A stretch of DNA of 64,000 bases, taken from assembly GCF_018987235.1 (NCBI RefSeq), contig NZ_CP072197.1, positions 1,116,001 through 1,180,000 on the forward strand, read 5' to 3'. Position 1 is the first letter of the stretch, and every line of letters begins with the position of its first letter. The translations under genes and the position numbers were made by a program. The DNA is from Lactobacillus crispatus (GTDB lineage: Bacteria; Bacillota; Bacilli; Lactobacillales; Lactobacillaceae). Positions 25,759 to 35,129 of the stretch are shown piece by piece. A model generated the notes under the pieces. It saw only the letters and a program-made list of their open reading frames with translations. It was not told the DNA's origin and searched no databases.

Positions 25759-25769
25759 TCTTAAAATAC

Positions 25770-25814
25770 AAAAAAAATCAGTACAAAACACGGAGTTTGT
25801 ACTGATTTTTAATA
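25770..25814 (-). terminator. Terminator of the flavodoxin gene
   Basis: AAAATCAGTACAAA and TTTGTACTGATTTT form a 14-bp stem with a T run on the minus-strand 3' side. It resembles the terminator at 2549-2607 in sequence. Confidence 0.85.
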
Positions 25815-25827
25815 TTCTAAAGGTTAA

Positions 25828-26280
25828 TTATTTAACCCAATCGCGGACTTCACTATCATCACGTGCAACACCAACAACATTCAGACCTTTAGCCCATTCT
25901 TTAAAGTGACTGACATAAGCCTTATGGTTAGTGCCTGCTGAGGTAAAGAATGATGCAACTTCACCACGGTAGTTTTTCATCTTTTCAAGTAATGGCTTAA
26001 TTGGAGTTGCAGGATAGCCTGACCAAACAGGGCTACCGACTAAAATCAAATCATAATTATTAAAATCGATATCATCCATTTGAATTTCAGGATAAGGAAT
26101 CTTACCTTGAATTTGATCTAGAGCAATATCGTTGGTCTTGTACATATCTGAATCAAAAGCGTCAGGAGCAACAGTTACTTCCTTTAATTCGCTGTTTTCA
26201 ATTTCGCCGTTAATCTTTTCAGCCATGTTCTTGGTATTGCCTTCCCAAGAATAATAGATAATTAATGTTTTTTTAGCCAT
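25828..26280 (-). CDS. Flavodoxin
   Basis: A 150-residue short-chain flavodoxin. The FMN phosphate loop is YSWEGNTKNMAEKI (about 10-23), the second flavin loop is VGSPVWSGYPATP (about 81-93), and SAGTN (about 114) fits the third. It is a soluble one-electron carrier or a flavodoxin-like reductase. IS30 copy B lies about 70 bases upstream of its start; a possible promoter (TTGGTC, 18, TACAAT) survives between them, so it can probably still be expressed. Confidence 0.9.
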   Translation of the reverse strand: MAKKTLIIYYSWEGNTKNMAEKINGEIENSELKEVTVAPDAFDSDMYKTNDIALDQIQGKIPYPEIQMDDIDFNNYDLILVGSPVWSGYPATPIKPLLEKMKNYRGEVASFFTSAGTNHKAYVSHFKEWAKGLNVVGVARDDSEVRDWVK

Positions 26281-26349
26281 AAATATAGTCCTTCTTTCAT
26301 TTACATTTATTGTAATAAAAAAAGACCGGTTTGACCAATATTTTAATAT

Positions 26350-27513
26350 CCTGAATTGTCAAATTAAGTGCAACAGTTAGGCTATGAGGAAATATATTGC
26401 TTGAAGAGTTCTTCTGCTGTGTGATATTGAAGGATTCGACGATGTTTGCGGTTAATGGCATCAGTTGCCTGTTGAACATAAGCAGCTGACTTATCTTTCA
26501 TGCTTTTGCCTTTAGGGAAGAATTGACGCAGAAGTCCATTGCAGTTCTCATTGGTGCCTCTTTCCCATGGAGAATATGGGTGGGCGAAGTAGATCTGGCA
26601 GCCTTTGATCTTGGTCATATCCGCAAACTCAGAGCCATTGTCAAACGTGATCGATTTAAACCAGGCAGGATGTCTGTCAATCTCATTTTGAAGCAGCCTT
26701 TGGCATGTGCTTGCCCGATAGTCAGGAATCTTGATAACTACTTCAAAGCGTGTGGTTCTTTCGGTCAAAGTCATTAAAGCAGGCTGATTCTTGCGTCTGA
26801 CGCCTTTAACCAGATCTCCTTCCCAGTGCAGCGGCGTTTTTCTGTCTTCAATCTCTTTAGGACGCTGTTCAATGGAATTGCCAAGATTCTTCTTGTGCAA
26901 AGCATGACCGCTCTGGCCGTGATGACGCTTGTTCCTGCGTCTTTTGAGCTTCATAGGCAGATCAATATTGCTTATGTCCAGCAAGCCCTGATCAATATAG
27001 CGATAGACAGTTGGTGTGCTGGGACAAGGGTAGCCTGGCATAGTCCTTTTGAATTCACCAACGAATTCATCGATGCTGGTGGCATCAAATTTAGCTTTGA
27101 AGCGTCTGGAGAGCATTCTCAAAAAGACAGCATAATGCTTCAATGGATTGCGCTGATAGCAGTTTTTGCGACGCTTCTCATAATAAAGCTGTGCAGTATC
27201 AGCGTAATAGTGCTCATACAATAAATAGCTGCTGTCTCTTTGCAGGACGCTTCCGCGTTTGATTTCGCGACTGATTGTCGACTTATGGCAGCCGACTTCT
27301 TGAGCGATAACAGTACGGGAAGTTATGCCGGAATCCAGCATTGCTTGAATTTGTCCACGTTGTACGCTGGTTAATTGATGATAGTGCTTAGAAATGCTAG
27401 AATTTGAATTGGTCATGAAGATCTTCCTTTCTTGATTTTTCGTCACTTCAAGTTTAGGTCTTCATGGCCTTTTTGTTTAACACTTGGTGTTGCACTTCAA
27501 TTTTAAATCCGGG
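26350..27513 (-). mobile_element. IS30-family insertion sequence, copy B
   Basis: 1164 bp, same ends as copy A, in the opposite orientation. The 13-bp flanks AATATTTTAATAT are at 26337-26349 and 27514-27526. It lies between recQ (ends 27538) and the flavodoxin gene. Confidence 0.95.
26382..27416 (-). CDS. IS30-family transposase (copy B)
   Basis: Identical at protein level to copy A, with helix-turn-helix and DDE residues intact. Confidence 0.96.
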   Translation of the reverse strand: MTNSNSSISKHYHQLTSVQRGQIQAMLDSGITSRTVIAQEVGCHKSTISREIKRGSVLQRDSSYLLYEHYYADTAQLYYEKRRKNCYQRNPLKHYAVFLRMLSRRFKAKFDATSIDEFVGEFKRTMPGYPCPSTPTVYRYIDQGLLDISNIDLPMKLKRRRNKRHHGQSGHALHKKNLGNSIEQRPKEIEDRKTPLHWEGDLVKGVRRKNQPALMTLTERTTRFEVVIKIPDYRASTCQRLLQNEIDRHPAWFKSITFDNGSEFADMTKIKGCQIYFAHPYSPWERGTNENCNGLLRQFFPKGKSMKDKSAAYVQQATDAINRKHRRILQYHTAEELFKQYISS

Positions 27514-27537
27514 AATATTTTAATATTATTATTTTAG

Positions 27538-29307
27538 CTATTTTCCTTTTCTTTTGATTATTTCCATCATAGCCTGACCATACTTTTTCATCTTCGCTTG
27601 CCCTACACCACTTACCTCTAAAAATTCACTTTCATTTTGTGGTTTAATTTGTGCCATATCGTGCAAAGAGCGATCTGAAAAAATCATAAATGCTGGTACT
27701 TTTTGCTGCTTAGCTAATTCCAAACGCTTTTGTCTTAAAGCTTCAAATAAAGTATCACTTTCTTCACCAGCATGAGTAGTAGTTACTGAAATCTTAGCAA
27801 TTCGCCGTTTGACTACAGTTTTGCCATCTAGTACATCCCACCCATGATTAGTTACATGCACTAGTGGATATTTGCTACCTTCAACTTCTAGATAACCTGA
27901 AGCAATTAAATAGTCAATCAAGCTTATAGCATCTTTTTGCTTCATTCTTAGAGAGCCAAAAGACTTATATTGTGTAGCATTCATTTCTTGCATGCGCTGA
28001 TTTTTTGAGCCAATCAAACATTGAGCAACTATCGTTTTTCCAAAGCGACCATCTAGTTCATAAACCATACTAATCACTTTTTGAGCATCAATGGTAATGT
28101 CAGTCAATTTATCCTGATTTAGACAATTTGAGCATTTGCCACATGGCGGACAATCTTGACCAAAATAACGGACGATAAATTGCTGCAAACATTCACCAGT
28201 ATTAGCATAATCAGTAATTGTTTGCAACTTACGATATTGCAGTTCTCGATATTTATCATCCGCATCTGATTCATCAATAAAGTAGCGATATTGACGCAAG
28301 TCACCAGGATGATAGATTAAAATCGCTTCGCTTTCTTCCCCATCACGGCCTGCCCGACCTGCTTCTTGATAGTAACTTTCCATATTACGGGCACTTGAGG
28401 CATGAATCACAAATCTGACATTACTTTTATCGATCCCCATTCCAAAAGCATTAGTTGCAACAATTACTTGAAATTCATCAAATTGAAAAGCTTCCTGTAC
28501 TTGACTTCGTTCTGAAGAATCCATTCCACCATGATAAGCACCAACAGAGATTCCTTTCTTAGCCAAATAATCTGTCAAACTTTCAACTTTTTTACGTGTA
28601 TTAGTGTAAATAATCCCTGCTTTATCCTGATGTGCCTTAATATATTCTGAAATATATAATGGAGTATTTTGTGGTGAGTTGACCACTTTAAACGATATAT
28701 TAGGGCGAGCAAAAGAGGTAACAATCATATTCTCCTTGGGAATATTCAATTGTTCACAAATATCATCTTGAACCGCAGGCGTGGCTGTCGCTGTTAAAGC
28801 TAATATATTTGGTCTGCTTTTTAGTGAATTGATTCCATCTAATAATTGACGATAAGCAGGTCGAAAATCATGTCCCCATTGTGAAATACAGTGTGCTTCA
28901 TCGACAGCAACTAGATCAATATCTAAAAAATTTAACTGATATCTAAAATAATCAATCGCTAAACGCTCAGGTGTAATATAAATTAACTTAATTTTGCCTT
29001 TATATGCCTGACGTAAAATTGGATTAACCTCTTCTTGCGGTGTAGTAGAATTTAATGCTGCCGCATTAATTCCATTTTGCTTTAAATTATCAATTTGATC
29101 TTTCATTAAAGAAATTAATGGTGAAATAACCAAAGTTACACCGGAATTAATCAAAGCTGGTATTTGATAACACATTGATTTTCCGCCACCGGTTGGCATA
29201 ACCGCTAACACATTTTGCTTTTTTAAAACTAAATCAATTACTTGTTTTTGACCTGGGCGAAAATTTGTATAGCCAAATATATCTTTTAAAACTTCTTCTG
29301 GATTCAT
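27538..29307 (-). CDS. recQ: ATP-dependent DNA helicase RecQ
   Basis: A 589-residue superfamily 2 3'-5' helicase. Walker A MPTGGGKS (K43), [15 protein letters not shown] (about 134-148) and the arginine-finger motif [10 protein letters not shown] (about 310) lie in the two RecA-like domains. The zinc-binding RQC cysteines follow (C-x16-C-x2-C-x2-C, about 373-396), and a C-terminal HRDC domain ([14 protein letters not shown]..., about 512-586) ends the protein. Acts in recombination and repair of stalled forks. Confidence 0.94.
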   Translation of the reverse strand: MNPEEVLKDIFGYTNFRPGQKQVIDLVLKKQNVLAVMPTGGGKSMCYQIPALINSGVTLVISPLISLMKDQIDNLKQNGINAAALNSTTPQEEVNPILRQAYKGKIKLIYITPERLAIDYFRYQLNFLDIDLVAVDEAHCISQWGHDFRPAYRQLLDGINSLKSRPNILALTATATPAVQDDICEQLNIPKENMIVTSFARPNISFKVVNSPQNTPLYISEYIKAHQDKAGIIYTNTRKKVESLTDYLAKKGISVGAYHGGMDSSERSQVQEAFQFDEFQVIVATNAFGMGIDKSNVRFVIHASSARNMESYYQEAGRAGRDGEESEAILIYHPGDLRQYRYFIDESDADDKYRELQYRKLQTITDYANTGECLQQFIVRYFGQDCPPCGKCSNCLNQDKLTDITIDAQKVISMVYELDGRFGKTIVAQCLIGSKNQRMQEMNATQYKSFGSLRMKQKDAISLIDYLIASGYLEVEGSKYPLVHVTNHGWDVLDGKTVVKRRIAKISVTTTHAGEESDTLFEALRQKRLELAKQQKVPAFMIFSDRSLHDMAQIKPQNESEFLEVSGVGQAKMKKYGQAMMEIIKRKGK

Positions 29308-29426
29308 AAACTTATCCTAACTAGTTAAATTGCTACTTTTTATTCTAAATTAACAATTTACCCCAAACAAGATAAAAAGATTCACACTTTTAAATAAAGA
29401 AAAATGTGAATCTTTTAGAGTTAAAT

Positions 29427-30686
29427 TTACTTATAAAATGTTTCTTCTACTGCATGAGTAATCGCAATCTTATCATGAGCATAGGACAAACCGCCTTGAA
29501 TATAAAGCATGTATGGTTCACGTAAAGGGCCATCAGAAGAAAGCTCAATTGTTGATCCTTCAACAAAACTTCCCGAAGCCATAACAACTTCATCTTCGTA
29601 ACCATCCTGATGATATGGAATTGGGTCAACAAAAGAGTTCATAGGTGAATAATGTTGAATAGCCGCACAGAATTTTACCATCGGATCCGGCTCACCAAAA
29701 GTAACAGTTTGAACAATATCACTACGTGGATCACTCCATTTAGGTGAAACCTGCATCCCCATTTCTTCTAATAAGGCTGCAGTAAAGACCATACCTTTTT
29801 GAGCTTCACCAGTAGTATGAGCTGCCATAAAGAATCCTTGGTAGATATCGCGCAAATAACCCCAAGTTGCGCCTTCACCTTTTCCAGCTCCTGGCACTGT
29901 CAACCGTGAACCAGCACCATCAATTAAGTCTTGTCGCCCAACTAAGAAAGCTCCCCCTTTTACTAGACCTGCACCAGCATTCTTATAAAGGGAACCAGCC
30001 ATCATATCAGCACCATAAAAAGTTGGTTCTTCACATTCAGAGAATTCTCCATAACAATTATCAATAAAAATATTAACATCTGGACGAACTTCTTTAATGA
30101 ACTTAAGCATTGGCTTAATCTTAGCCATAGTAAAAGTCTTACGAGTTGCATAGCCTAATGATCTTTGAATTGCCACTACTTTAATTGAAGGATCCATGAT
30201 ATCTTTTTTAGCTTGATCATAATCAACCTCGCCGTCTTTTAATTCTGTAGTCTTAAACTTGATGCCCCATTCCTTCATGTTGCCTGGTTTATTGCCAGCT
30301 AAGCCAATAACTTCTTGAATAGTATCATATGGCGTACCCGTCAAATAATAAAGCGTGTCACCAGGACGAAGCATACTAAATAAACCAACAGTAATTGCAT
30401 GAGTACCTGAACCAAATTGTGGACGAACTAGAGCATCATCTGTTTTAAAATAGTCAGCATATATATCTTCAATCTTATCACGACCTATATCGTCGTAGCC
30501 GTAGCCTGTTGATGGAACTAGATCTTCTTCACCAACATGATGTTTTCTAAATAGGTCCAATACACGTTGTTGATTATACAAAACTTGTTCATCAATTTCT
30601 TCTAGACGAGGTTGAATCATTGATTCAACTTTAGTCACTTTATCGCTTAACTCTTTTGGTAAATTCTCTTTCCAAGAAAAACTCAT
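29427..30686 (-). CDS. PLP-dependent methionine gamma-lyase-like protein (YnbB, 'aluminum resistance' family)
   Basis: A 419-residue fold-type I PLP enzyme of the YnbB family. Seen are VRPQFGSGTHAITVGLF (about 87-103), IFIDNCYGEF (about 206-215) and MAGSLYKNAGAGLVKGGAFLVG (about 229-250), which contains the PLP lysine. The catalysed reaction is not established for the family; 'aluminum resistance' is an inherited label. It is 10 bases downstream of the ornithine decarboxylase gene, so the two are probably co-transcribed. Confidence 0.85.
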   Translation of the reverse strand: MSFSWKENLPKELSDKVTKVESMIQPRLEEIDEQVLYNQQRVLDLFRKHHVGEEDLVPSTGYGYDDIGRDKIEDIYADYFKTDDALVRPQFGSGTHAITVGLFSMLRPGDTLYYLTGTPYDTIQEVIGLAGNKPGNMKEWGIKFKTTELKDGEVDYDQAKKDIMDPSIKVVAIQRSLGYATRKTFTMAKIKPMLKFIKEVRPDVNIFIDNCYGEFSECEEPTFYGADMMAGSLYKNAGAGLVKGGAFLVGRQDLIDGAGSRLTVPGAGKGEGATWGYLRDIYQGFFMAAHTTGEAQKGMVFTAALLEEMGMQVSPKWSDPRSDIVQTVTFGEPDPMVKFCAAIQHYSPMNSFVDPIPYHQDGYEDEVVMASGSFVEGSTIELSSDGPLREPYMLYIQGGLSYAHDKIAITHAVEETFYK

Positions 30687-30696
30687 TTTTAACTCC

Positions 30697-32799
30697 CTAT
30701 TTATTTTTGATTACTTCTGCTTGTACGCATAAACTACCATTATTATTTTCGCTCAGATATACTCCCTGAATCTCTGGCACAAAACCAGGAAACTTTTCAA
30801 TAGCATGCGCCAAGACTTCAAAGTACTTTTGGTCTACTACTCCCCATTTTTCACCAGGTGCAACAATGAAAACTCCTGGTGGATACGGCAAAGCTCCTTC
30901 GGCAGCAATTCTTCCAACAACATTTTCTAGGTTGACCAGTTCATTTTGATCCTTTTTAAAAAGCTGATCAGCTGTAGCTGGTGTCATTTGATAGTCTTGC
31001 ATCCCTGATTTAGAAAATAGCTTTTGCTGTAATACAAAAGTATTATTTTCCTGATAGTACTCATGCATCTCTTGACACAACTGTTTCAGGGTATAGCCTT
31101 GATAACGCTTTGGATACTCATTATATAAAACCGGCAAAACATCTTTCATTAAGTCATCTTCTAGATAGTGTTTTTCAAAACTTAAAAAAGCTTCAAGTAA
31201 AGTATCTAGTTCTGCTTGACTATCTCCCGGTGTAAGTAAAAACAACAATGAATTCAAATCATTTTTAGCTCGAATAATATGATTTTCCATTAAGTATTCT
31301 GCCACTACCGCGCCTGGAATACCCGTTTTCTCATACTTTTCATTTTTTACATCAATCCCGGGAGTTTTTACCGTAATCTTCAATGGGTCAATCATTGCTT
31401 CGCCTGGAACCATTTTACGGAAACCGTGCCAATCCGTATTTTGTCCCATTTCCCAATATTCTGCATTGGTAGCCAATTCATCAGTCGAAATTTCGGCAAA
31501 ATTGTCAGGAACTAATGGCTTAAATAGCTTAGACTTTTTGAGTAGTTTTTTCCGCCATTCAATTCCCATTCGCAGAGTTTGATCCCACCACTTTTTATTT
31601 CCTGCTCCAGCAGTAACGTAGGAATTAACTGTTAATGAAGCATAAAGTGGGTATGCATAACTGGAAGTAACAAACTTCAGATAAGCATGATTAAAGTGCT
31701 TATGATCAACATATCGTTTTTGTCCTTTAATATGAGCATCCTTTTTTAGAATCTGTGACGCTTGAGCCATACCTGCTTGCTGTTTATGTAATGACTGAGT
31801 AACCAAAATACCTGGATCATCAGGACCCAAGTTAAGTAGAAGTGGTGATAAATGTCTCATAATTGGTACGAATTCTTCAAAGCCGCCCCAGGCACAGTCA
31901 AACAGAACATAATCACAAAGTTTACCGATTCGGTCAATAATCCATTGTGCATCATAAAAGACTCCATCATAGGTTTCTGCTTGTACGATTGCTAACCTAA
32001 ATGGCCGCTTAGCCTTTGCCTTTGCCGGATCTATCTTAGCTACTTCAGCTCTAATTTTATCTTCAGTTAAGAAGGCTGGATCCATTTCTCCAATTAGTCC
32101 AAGTGCATTTCGATCAGTTGGAATGTAGACCGGCTTTGCTCCGCTCATTACCAAGGCAGAATTATACAAAGATTTATGATTATTTCGATCAAATAAAACT
32201 AGATCGCCTTCAGATAAAAGTGCACTTGCGCAAATAGAATTAGCTGAAGTCGTTCCGTTGGTACAGAAGTAAACCTTATCTGCATGATAAGTTTTAGCAG
32301 CTTTCTTTTCTGCATTAAGTGGCGTTCCAGCATGCGTCATTGTATCCCCTAATTGAGGAACAGTATCACTTGTATCGGCAAACATTAGATTTTTACCAAA
32401 GAACTTATTAAAAACTACTCCGGCAGGATGTTTGTCATAATATTGCCCATTATGGTGACCCGGTGTAGTAAATGAAATTGGTTTTGCTTGAGCAAAATTG
32501 ATCAAGTCGGTCAAAAAGCCTGGCACCATTTGCTTTTCATATTCTGTAGCTTTCTGAGTGACTTGGTCTTCATCTACCTGATCAGTTACTTTAATCAATG
32601 GAATCGGAAAGCCAGATTGTTCTCTTAGAGCTTCTGCTTGTTTTATTCCTAATGCATCATCATTTTTGACAACAATTGCGGCAAGTTCAGCACTATTTTG
32701 TACATCGCCAATTGGAATTGACGACCAACCTTTCATCTTATTAACATTGACGCCATTTCCAATGGCAATTTTCAAAAAATCCATCCTTTTTCTTTCCAT
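30697..32799 (-). CDS. Ornithine decarboxylase (Orn/Lys/Arg decarboxylase family)
   Basis: A protein of about 700 residues in the bacterial PLP ornithine/lysine/arginine decarboxylase family, with an N-terminal wing (to about 105), a PLP core beginning TTPGHHNGQYY, DTSDTVPQLGD and CTNGTTSANSI, the PLP lysine in SLHKQQAGM (K342 from the longest start) and a C-terminal domain. It converts ornithine to putrescine and uses up a proton. Size and sequence fit the inducible ornithine decarboxylase type; lysine is the alternative substrate. The start is uncertain among 32808 (GTG), 32799 and 32784. The divergent amino acid exchanger at 33017 would import substrate and export product. Confidence 0.87.
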   Translation of the reverse strand: MERKRMDFLKIAIGNGVNVNKMKGWSSIPIGDVQNSAELAAIVVKNDDALGIKQAEALREQSGFPIPLIKVTDQVDEDQVTQKATEYEKQMVPGFLTDLINFAQAKPISFTTPGHHNGQYYDKHPAGVVFNKFFGKNLMFADTSDTVPQLGDTMTHAGTPLNAEKKAAKTYHADKVYFCTNGTTSANSICASALLSEGDLVLFDRNNHKSLYNSALVMSGAKPVYIPTDRNALGLIGEMDPAFLTEDKIRAEVAKIDPAKAKAKRPFRLAIVQAETYDGVFYDAQWIIDRIGKLCDYVLFDCAWGGFEEFVPIMRHLSPLLLNLGPDDPGILVTQSLHKQQAGMAQASQILKKDAHIKGQKRYVDHKHFNHAYLKFVTSSYAYPLYASLTVNSYVTAGAGNKKWWDQTLRMGIEWRKKLLKKSKLFKPLVPDNFAEISTDELATNAEYWEMGQNTDWHGFRKMVPGEAMIDPLKITVKTPGIDVKNEKYEKTGIPGAVVAEYLMENHIIRAKNDLNSLLFLLTPGDSQAELDTLLEAFLSFEKHYLEDDLMKDVLPVLYNEYPKRYQGYTLKQLCQEMHEYYQENNTFVLQQKLFSKSGMQDYQMTPATADQLFKKDQNELVNLENVVGRIAAEGALPYPPGVFIVAPGEKWGVVDQKYFEVLAHAIEKFPGFVPEIQGVYLSENNNGSLCVQAEVIKNK

Positions 32800-32864
32800 T
32801 TTGTCCACGAAACCGTTTTACATATTGCAAAACTTTAAAAAGTCTTTATAATTTTTCTACAGTA

Positions 32865-32900
32865 TAGCGTACTTTTTGCATTCTTTCTTAAAATACGCTA
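32865..32900. promoter_or_regulatory. Inverted repeat in the decarboxylase/exchanger intergenic region
   Basis: TAGCGTACTTT (32865-32875) and AAAATACGCTA (32890-32900) are inverted repeats with 10 of 11 positions matching. Lying between two divergent genes, they are a reasonable operator for a shared regulator. Confidence 0.45.
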
Positions 32901-32923
32901 CAGCTGAAATTATTATATAAATA

Positions 32924-33009
32924 TTGGAGGTTTTTAACAAGTGCATTTGCCTTGCTCGCCTCCGAGAACAGCTATGTCAACACAACGATAAAATAGCTTA
33001 ACTTGGAGG
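32924..33009 (+). promoter_or_regulatory. Mutually exclusive leader hairpins before the exchanger gene
   Basis: CCTCCGAG (32959-32966) can pair with GGAGG of the leader-ORF ribosome-binding site (32924-32930, 7 bp) or with CTTGGAGG of the exchanger ribosome-binding site (33002-33009, 8 bp with one G-U). The second form is extended by AGCTAT/ATAGCT (32970-32975 with 32993-32998), separated by a symmetric 3x3 internal loop. Only one can form at a time. This suggests translational control of the exchanger by movement of a ribosome on the leader ORF. Confidence 0.6.
32941..32991 (+). CDS. Probable 16-residue leader peptide of the exchanger gene
   Basis: A GTG-start ORF encoding MHLPCSPPRTAMSTQR, with GGAGG ten bases upstream and a TAA stop 25 bases before the exchanger start. 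The codons for Ser-Pro-Pro-Arg hold the anti-Shine-Dalgarno CCTCC, so a ribosome paused at Pro-Pro-Arg would cover it and free the exchanger ribosome-binding site. Leader peptides before ornithine decarboxylase/antiporter genes are known in proteobacteria (SpeFL), but this peptide does not resemble that one. Translation is inferred from the ribosome-binding site and layout only. Confidence 0.55.
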   Translation: MHLPCSPPRTAMSTQR

Positions 33010-33016
33010 AATTTTT

Positions 33017-34489
33017 ATGTCAGAAACAATCGAAACAGTCAATTTCGAACCCGGCAAAAAACACTACATGTCATGGCCGGTTATTGCATTGATCGACTTC
33101 GTAACGATTATCAGTTTTGAAAATATTTTTTATCCATTTCAAAATCAAGGTTTATCAGTAGTTGTATCTTGGATTTTCCTACTCTTCGCCTACGTTATTC
33201 CTTATGCATTGATGTCTAGTCAAATGGGCCTAACCTTTACTGATCAAGCCGGTGGATTGGCATCTTGGGTACGTCATTCATCTAACGATACACTGGGCTA
33301 CTGGACTTCATGGATGTATTGGGTTCAAACTGTTCCTTATTTGGTCGATGTTTCTAATTCAGTTATTGTGTCCTTTTCATGGATTATTTTGGGCAACAAT
33401 ACTTTAGACAAGCATATGTCTACTTTTTGGTTTGGGATTTTGACCTTTGTCATTATTCTTGCCTTTATTTTGGTTGAAAATGCAATCAAGAATTCACTTG
33501 AACTACTATCTTTAATTGGTGGTGGTGCAATGTTTATTATGTCTATGCTCTTTGTTTTACTTGCTGTTTGGTCAGTTATGCATGGACACCATATTGCTAC
33601 CCAACCATTTAACTTGGCCGCATTTAAGCCATCATTTAGTTTACGTTACTTTTCTACCACTGGTCTTCTAATCTTCGCCATGTCTGGTGCAGAACTTGCT
33701 GCTCCTTATATCGTACAAATGCGCGATCCAAAACACGAATTTCCTAAAGCAATGTGGATGTTGGCTTTGATGACTGGATTCTTGACTATCTTCGGTACTT
33801 TGGCTTTAGCAATGTTTTTCAATGCTCATCATATTCCACATGATTTCAAGATGAACGGACCTTACTATGCATTTCAACTACTAGGCGAAAGCCTTGGTTG
33901 GGGCAAAGTATTAATGTACATCTTTGCTGTTGTTCAAGCCCTCTTTATGATGGCCCAATTAGCAGTTTTACTTGATGCATCAAGTCGTGTCTTTGCCGGT
34001 GACGTTGCCGACAAATTCATGCCAAAATGGTTAACTGGGAAAAAAGACAAAACAGGTCGTCCAGTTCACTCGTACACTTTAACTTGTGGTTTAGCCTTAT
34101 TCTTGCTTTTACTTACTGGGACTTTGCCAAATATTAATTCAATTTACAATTGGCTTTTAAATATCAATGGTATTATTTCCCCATACAAGACTTGTTGGGT
34201 ATTCTTCGCTTTCATTATGTTACGGATGCACCAAGAGAAGTTCCACTCAGATTATGTCTTCGTTAAAAATAAGACTGGTGCCCTTATCATGGGCTGGTGG
34301 TGCTTAATCTTTACCTTTATCTGTGCTACTTTAGGATTTATTCCTCAAGAAGCAGAAGCAACATTCGGTAGCGCAGCCTTTAATCACCAATTAATTATGA
34401 ATATTATTACAGTTATCGTACTCTTTGGCTTAGGCTTCTTACTACCATACTTAAGAAAACGCGAAGAACGTAAAGAAATGAATATATAA
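33017..34489 (+). CDS. APC-family amino acid exchanger, probably ornithine/putrescine
   Basis: A 490-residue APC-superfamily transporter with about twelve hydrophobic segments, of the glutamate:GABA antiporter-like branch (N-terminus YMSWPVIALIDFVTIISFENIFYPFQNQGLS; FAMSGAELAAPYIVQMRDPKHEFPKAM near residue 230). Its position, divergent from ornithine decarboxylase, points to ornithine/putrescine exchange: together the pair would consume protons and generate a proton motive force. Strong ribosome-binding site TTGGAGGAA, which can be masked by the leader structure. Ends in a long bidirectional terminator. Confidence 0.82.
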   Translation: MSETIETVNFEPGKKHYMSWPVIALIDFVTIISFENIFYPFQNQGLSVVVSWIFLLFAYVIPYALMSSQMGLTFTDQAGGLASWVRHSSNDTLGYWTSWMYWVQTVPYLVDVSNSVIVSFSWIILGNNTLDKHMSTFWFGILTFVIILAFILVENAIKNSLELLSLIGGGAMFIMSMLFVLLAVWSVMHGHHIATQPFNLAAFKPSFSLRYFSTTGLLIFAMSGAELAAPYIVQMRDPKHEFPKAMWMLALMTGFLTIFGTLALAMFFNAHHIPHDFKMNGPYYAFQLLGESLGWGKVLMYIFAVVQALFMMAQLAVLLDASSRVFAGDVADKFMPKWLTGKKDKTGRPVHSYTLTCGLALFLLLLTGTLPNINSIYNWLLNINGIISPYKTCWVFFAFIMLRMHQEKFHSDYVFVKNKTGALIMGWWCLIFTFICATLGFIPQEAEATFGSAAFNHQLIMNIITVIVLFGLGFLLPYLRKREERKEMNI

Positions 34490-34536
34490 AATAAACATGC
34501 TTCGATCAGTTCGAAAATCGAGGCATGTTTATTTTA
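34488..34536 (+). terminator. Bidirectional terminator after the exchanger gene
   Basis: Long arms, AAATAAACATGC...TCGAT and ATCGA...GCATGTTTATTT (about 34488-34506 with 34517-34534), with T on both outer sides; it serves the convergent PPOX gene as well. Confidence 0.88.
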
Positions 34537-35043
34537 TTATTCTAAGATTTCAACCTGCATCTTACTAGGAACATTAACAAAGTCGAATTGTTTTTGAAAA
34601 ACATGATCAAACCGTAAATCATAAACAGAACCAATAATTGGTGTTAATGCAAAAGCTCGTAAAGTGTTCATATCTTTAGTTTTATTAGCATAAATATGAT
34701 GCATTTGTGGTTTGATTTTATAAATTCGTTCTAAATATTGTGGACTTACCTCATCAACATAGCCTTCTAGAGTGAAACCAATGCTAGTGAGAGTTTCTCT
34801 TCCGCGCAAAGCGGTAATTGAAACTTTATTGTGTCCCTTAATATGGCGATAAAATGACTTCTGATTAGTCGTTGCAAAAATCAGACGACCATCTTCATTA
34901 AAGTCAATATCGATAATATTGGTATGTGGATCACCATTTTGATCAACGGTACCAAAAATTACTGAATGGAAACAATCAACGATTAGATCTAGGAATTCGT
35001 CGTTACTTAAATTACGATCGAGTTCAGGAACATGTTGTCTCAT
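34537..35043 (-). CDS. Pyridoxamine 5'-phosphate oxidase-family protein
   Basis: A 168-residue FMN-binding split-barrel protein (VIFGTVDQNGDPHTNIIDIDF..., RLIFATTNQKSFYRHIKGHNKVSITALRG). Longer than, and only distantly like, the PPOX protein at 491-856. The fold suggests a flavin-dependent reductase or oxidase; the substrate is unknown. IS256 copy 4 lies about 85 bases upstream of the start, its 3' end pointing at this gene. Possible native promoter elements (TTGTGT and TAATAT) lie between. Confidence 0.8.
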   Translation of the reverse strand: MRQHVPELDRNLSNDEFLDLIVDCFHSVIFGTVDQNGDPHTNIIDIDFNEDGRLIFATTNQKSFYRHIKGHNKVSITALRGRETLTSIGFTLEGYVDEVSPQYLERIYKIKPQMHHIYANKTKDMNTLRAFALTPIIGSVYDLRFDHVFQKQFDFVNVPSKMQVEILE

Positions 35044-35129
35044 AATAATCTTTCCGTTTCTATATACTTTCTGTAATTTTTATCTATATTATTTCTTATA
35101 GTGTACATGACACAATTAACTAAAAACAA

